Source of the DNA: Lachnospiraceae bacterium
GTDB lineage: Bacteria; Bacillota; Clostridia; Lachnospirales; Lachnospiraceae
Reading direction: 5' to 3'
Length of the DNA stretch: 6,090 bases
Assembly (NCBI GenBank): GCA_020860745.1
Contig: JAJBTR010000101.1
Location: 4,345-10,434, forward strand
The position numbers and the translations under genes were made by a program. The notes beneath the pieces were generated by a model, which searched no databases, was not told the origin of the DNA, and saw only the letters and a list, made by a program, of their open reading frames with translations. Positions 5,936 through 6,090 of the stretch are shown piece by piece; within the stretch, counting starts at the first letter, position 1; each line of letters begins with the position of its first letter.

Positions 5936-6090
5936 GTTGTGAGAAAAAGAAAAAACGATATGAGATAAAGATCAGCGCAATTGCATGGATGCTCTGTATT
6001 GTGTTTGTGTGTATATTCATTCCGGAAGCAGTTTTTGCTTCTTCCGCGGATGAAGCAGGGATTGTAAAGCAGGAGAGTGCAGAGCAGGAA
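5929..6090 (+). CDS. Exported or membrane-anchored protein, N-terminal part (runs off window)
   Basis: An ORF opens at ATG 5929 and stays open to the window end (54 codons). It overlaps the CPBP stop (ATGCTGA, 5929-5935), with AGGAAA at 5918-5923 as ribosome binding site. The N-terminus is a clear export signal: a basic KKKKRYEIK stretch, a hydrophobic core (IAWMLCIVFVCIFIP, about residues 18-32) and a likely signal peptidase site after VFA (residue 37), then a polar SSADEAG start of the mature part. The function cannot be read from the 54 residues available. Its tight overlap implies it belongs to the same operon. Too short for the family to be recognised, but its coding nature is well supported. 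Confidence 0.75.
   Translation, partial: MLSCEKKKKRYEIKISAIAWMLCIVFVCIFIPEAVFASSADEAGIVKQESAEQE

Noticed and set aside
5939..5968. GTG 5939 as start of the last gene
   Set aside because: That frame meets TAA at 5966; only ATG 5929 gives an open frame with a signal peptide.

Overview
The window suggests a Gram-positive Clostridia-type genome, most likely a gut Lachnospiraceae member. The reasons are moderate GC, strong AGGAG-type ribosome binding sites, a lipoprotein signal, and a C39-ABC transporter plus short HlyD-like protein of the kind common in that group. The genus cannot be fixed from the sequence alone. All supported genes lie on the + strand, and they read as one export and biosynthesis cluster for a peptide with a double-glycine leader.

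Layout. 1-144: an upstream leader rich in inverted repeats. 145-2351: a peptidase-containing ABC transporter (PCAT) of the bacteriocin-export type, split over two reading frames. The frame break coincides with a phased A_AAA_AAG heptamer at 573-579. A -1 slip there rebuilds a normal 735-residue PCAT, while no slip gives a 170-residue free C39 peptidase. 2352-2500: a spacer with nested inverted repeats and a possible 28-codon ORF ending in an ATGA overlap with the next gene. 2501-3628: the HlyD-like adaptor. 3629-3773: a spacer holding a plausible promoter. 3774-4091: a 105-residue precursor with a 29-residue GG leader and a 76-residue Tyr-rich cationic core with two cysteines. A 12-bp hairpin follows it at 4106-4137. 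4173-4871: a lipoprotein of no recognised function. 4895-5935: a CPBP/CAAX-type intramembrane protease. 5929-6090: the start of a signal-peptide protein that runs off the window.

How the genes may work together (inference): the C39 domain cuts the precursor after Gly-Gly, the ABC domain and HlyD-like protein export the core, and the lipoprotein and CPBP protein are candidates for producer self-protection. The points of greatest interest are the possible programmed frameshift in the transporter, the unrecognised precursor peptide, and the structured spacers around the HlyD-like and precursor genes. No mobile-element gene, tRNA, rRNA or CRISPR array is visible.
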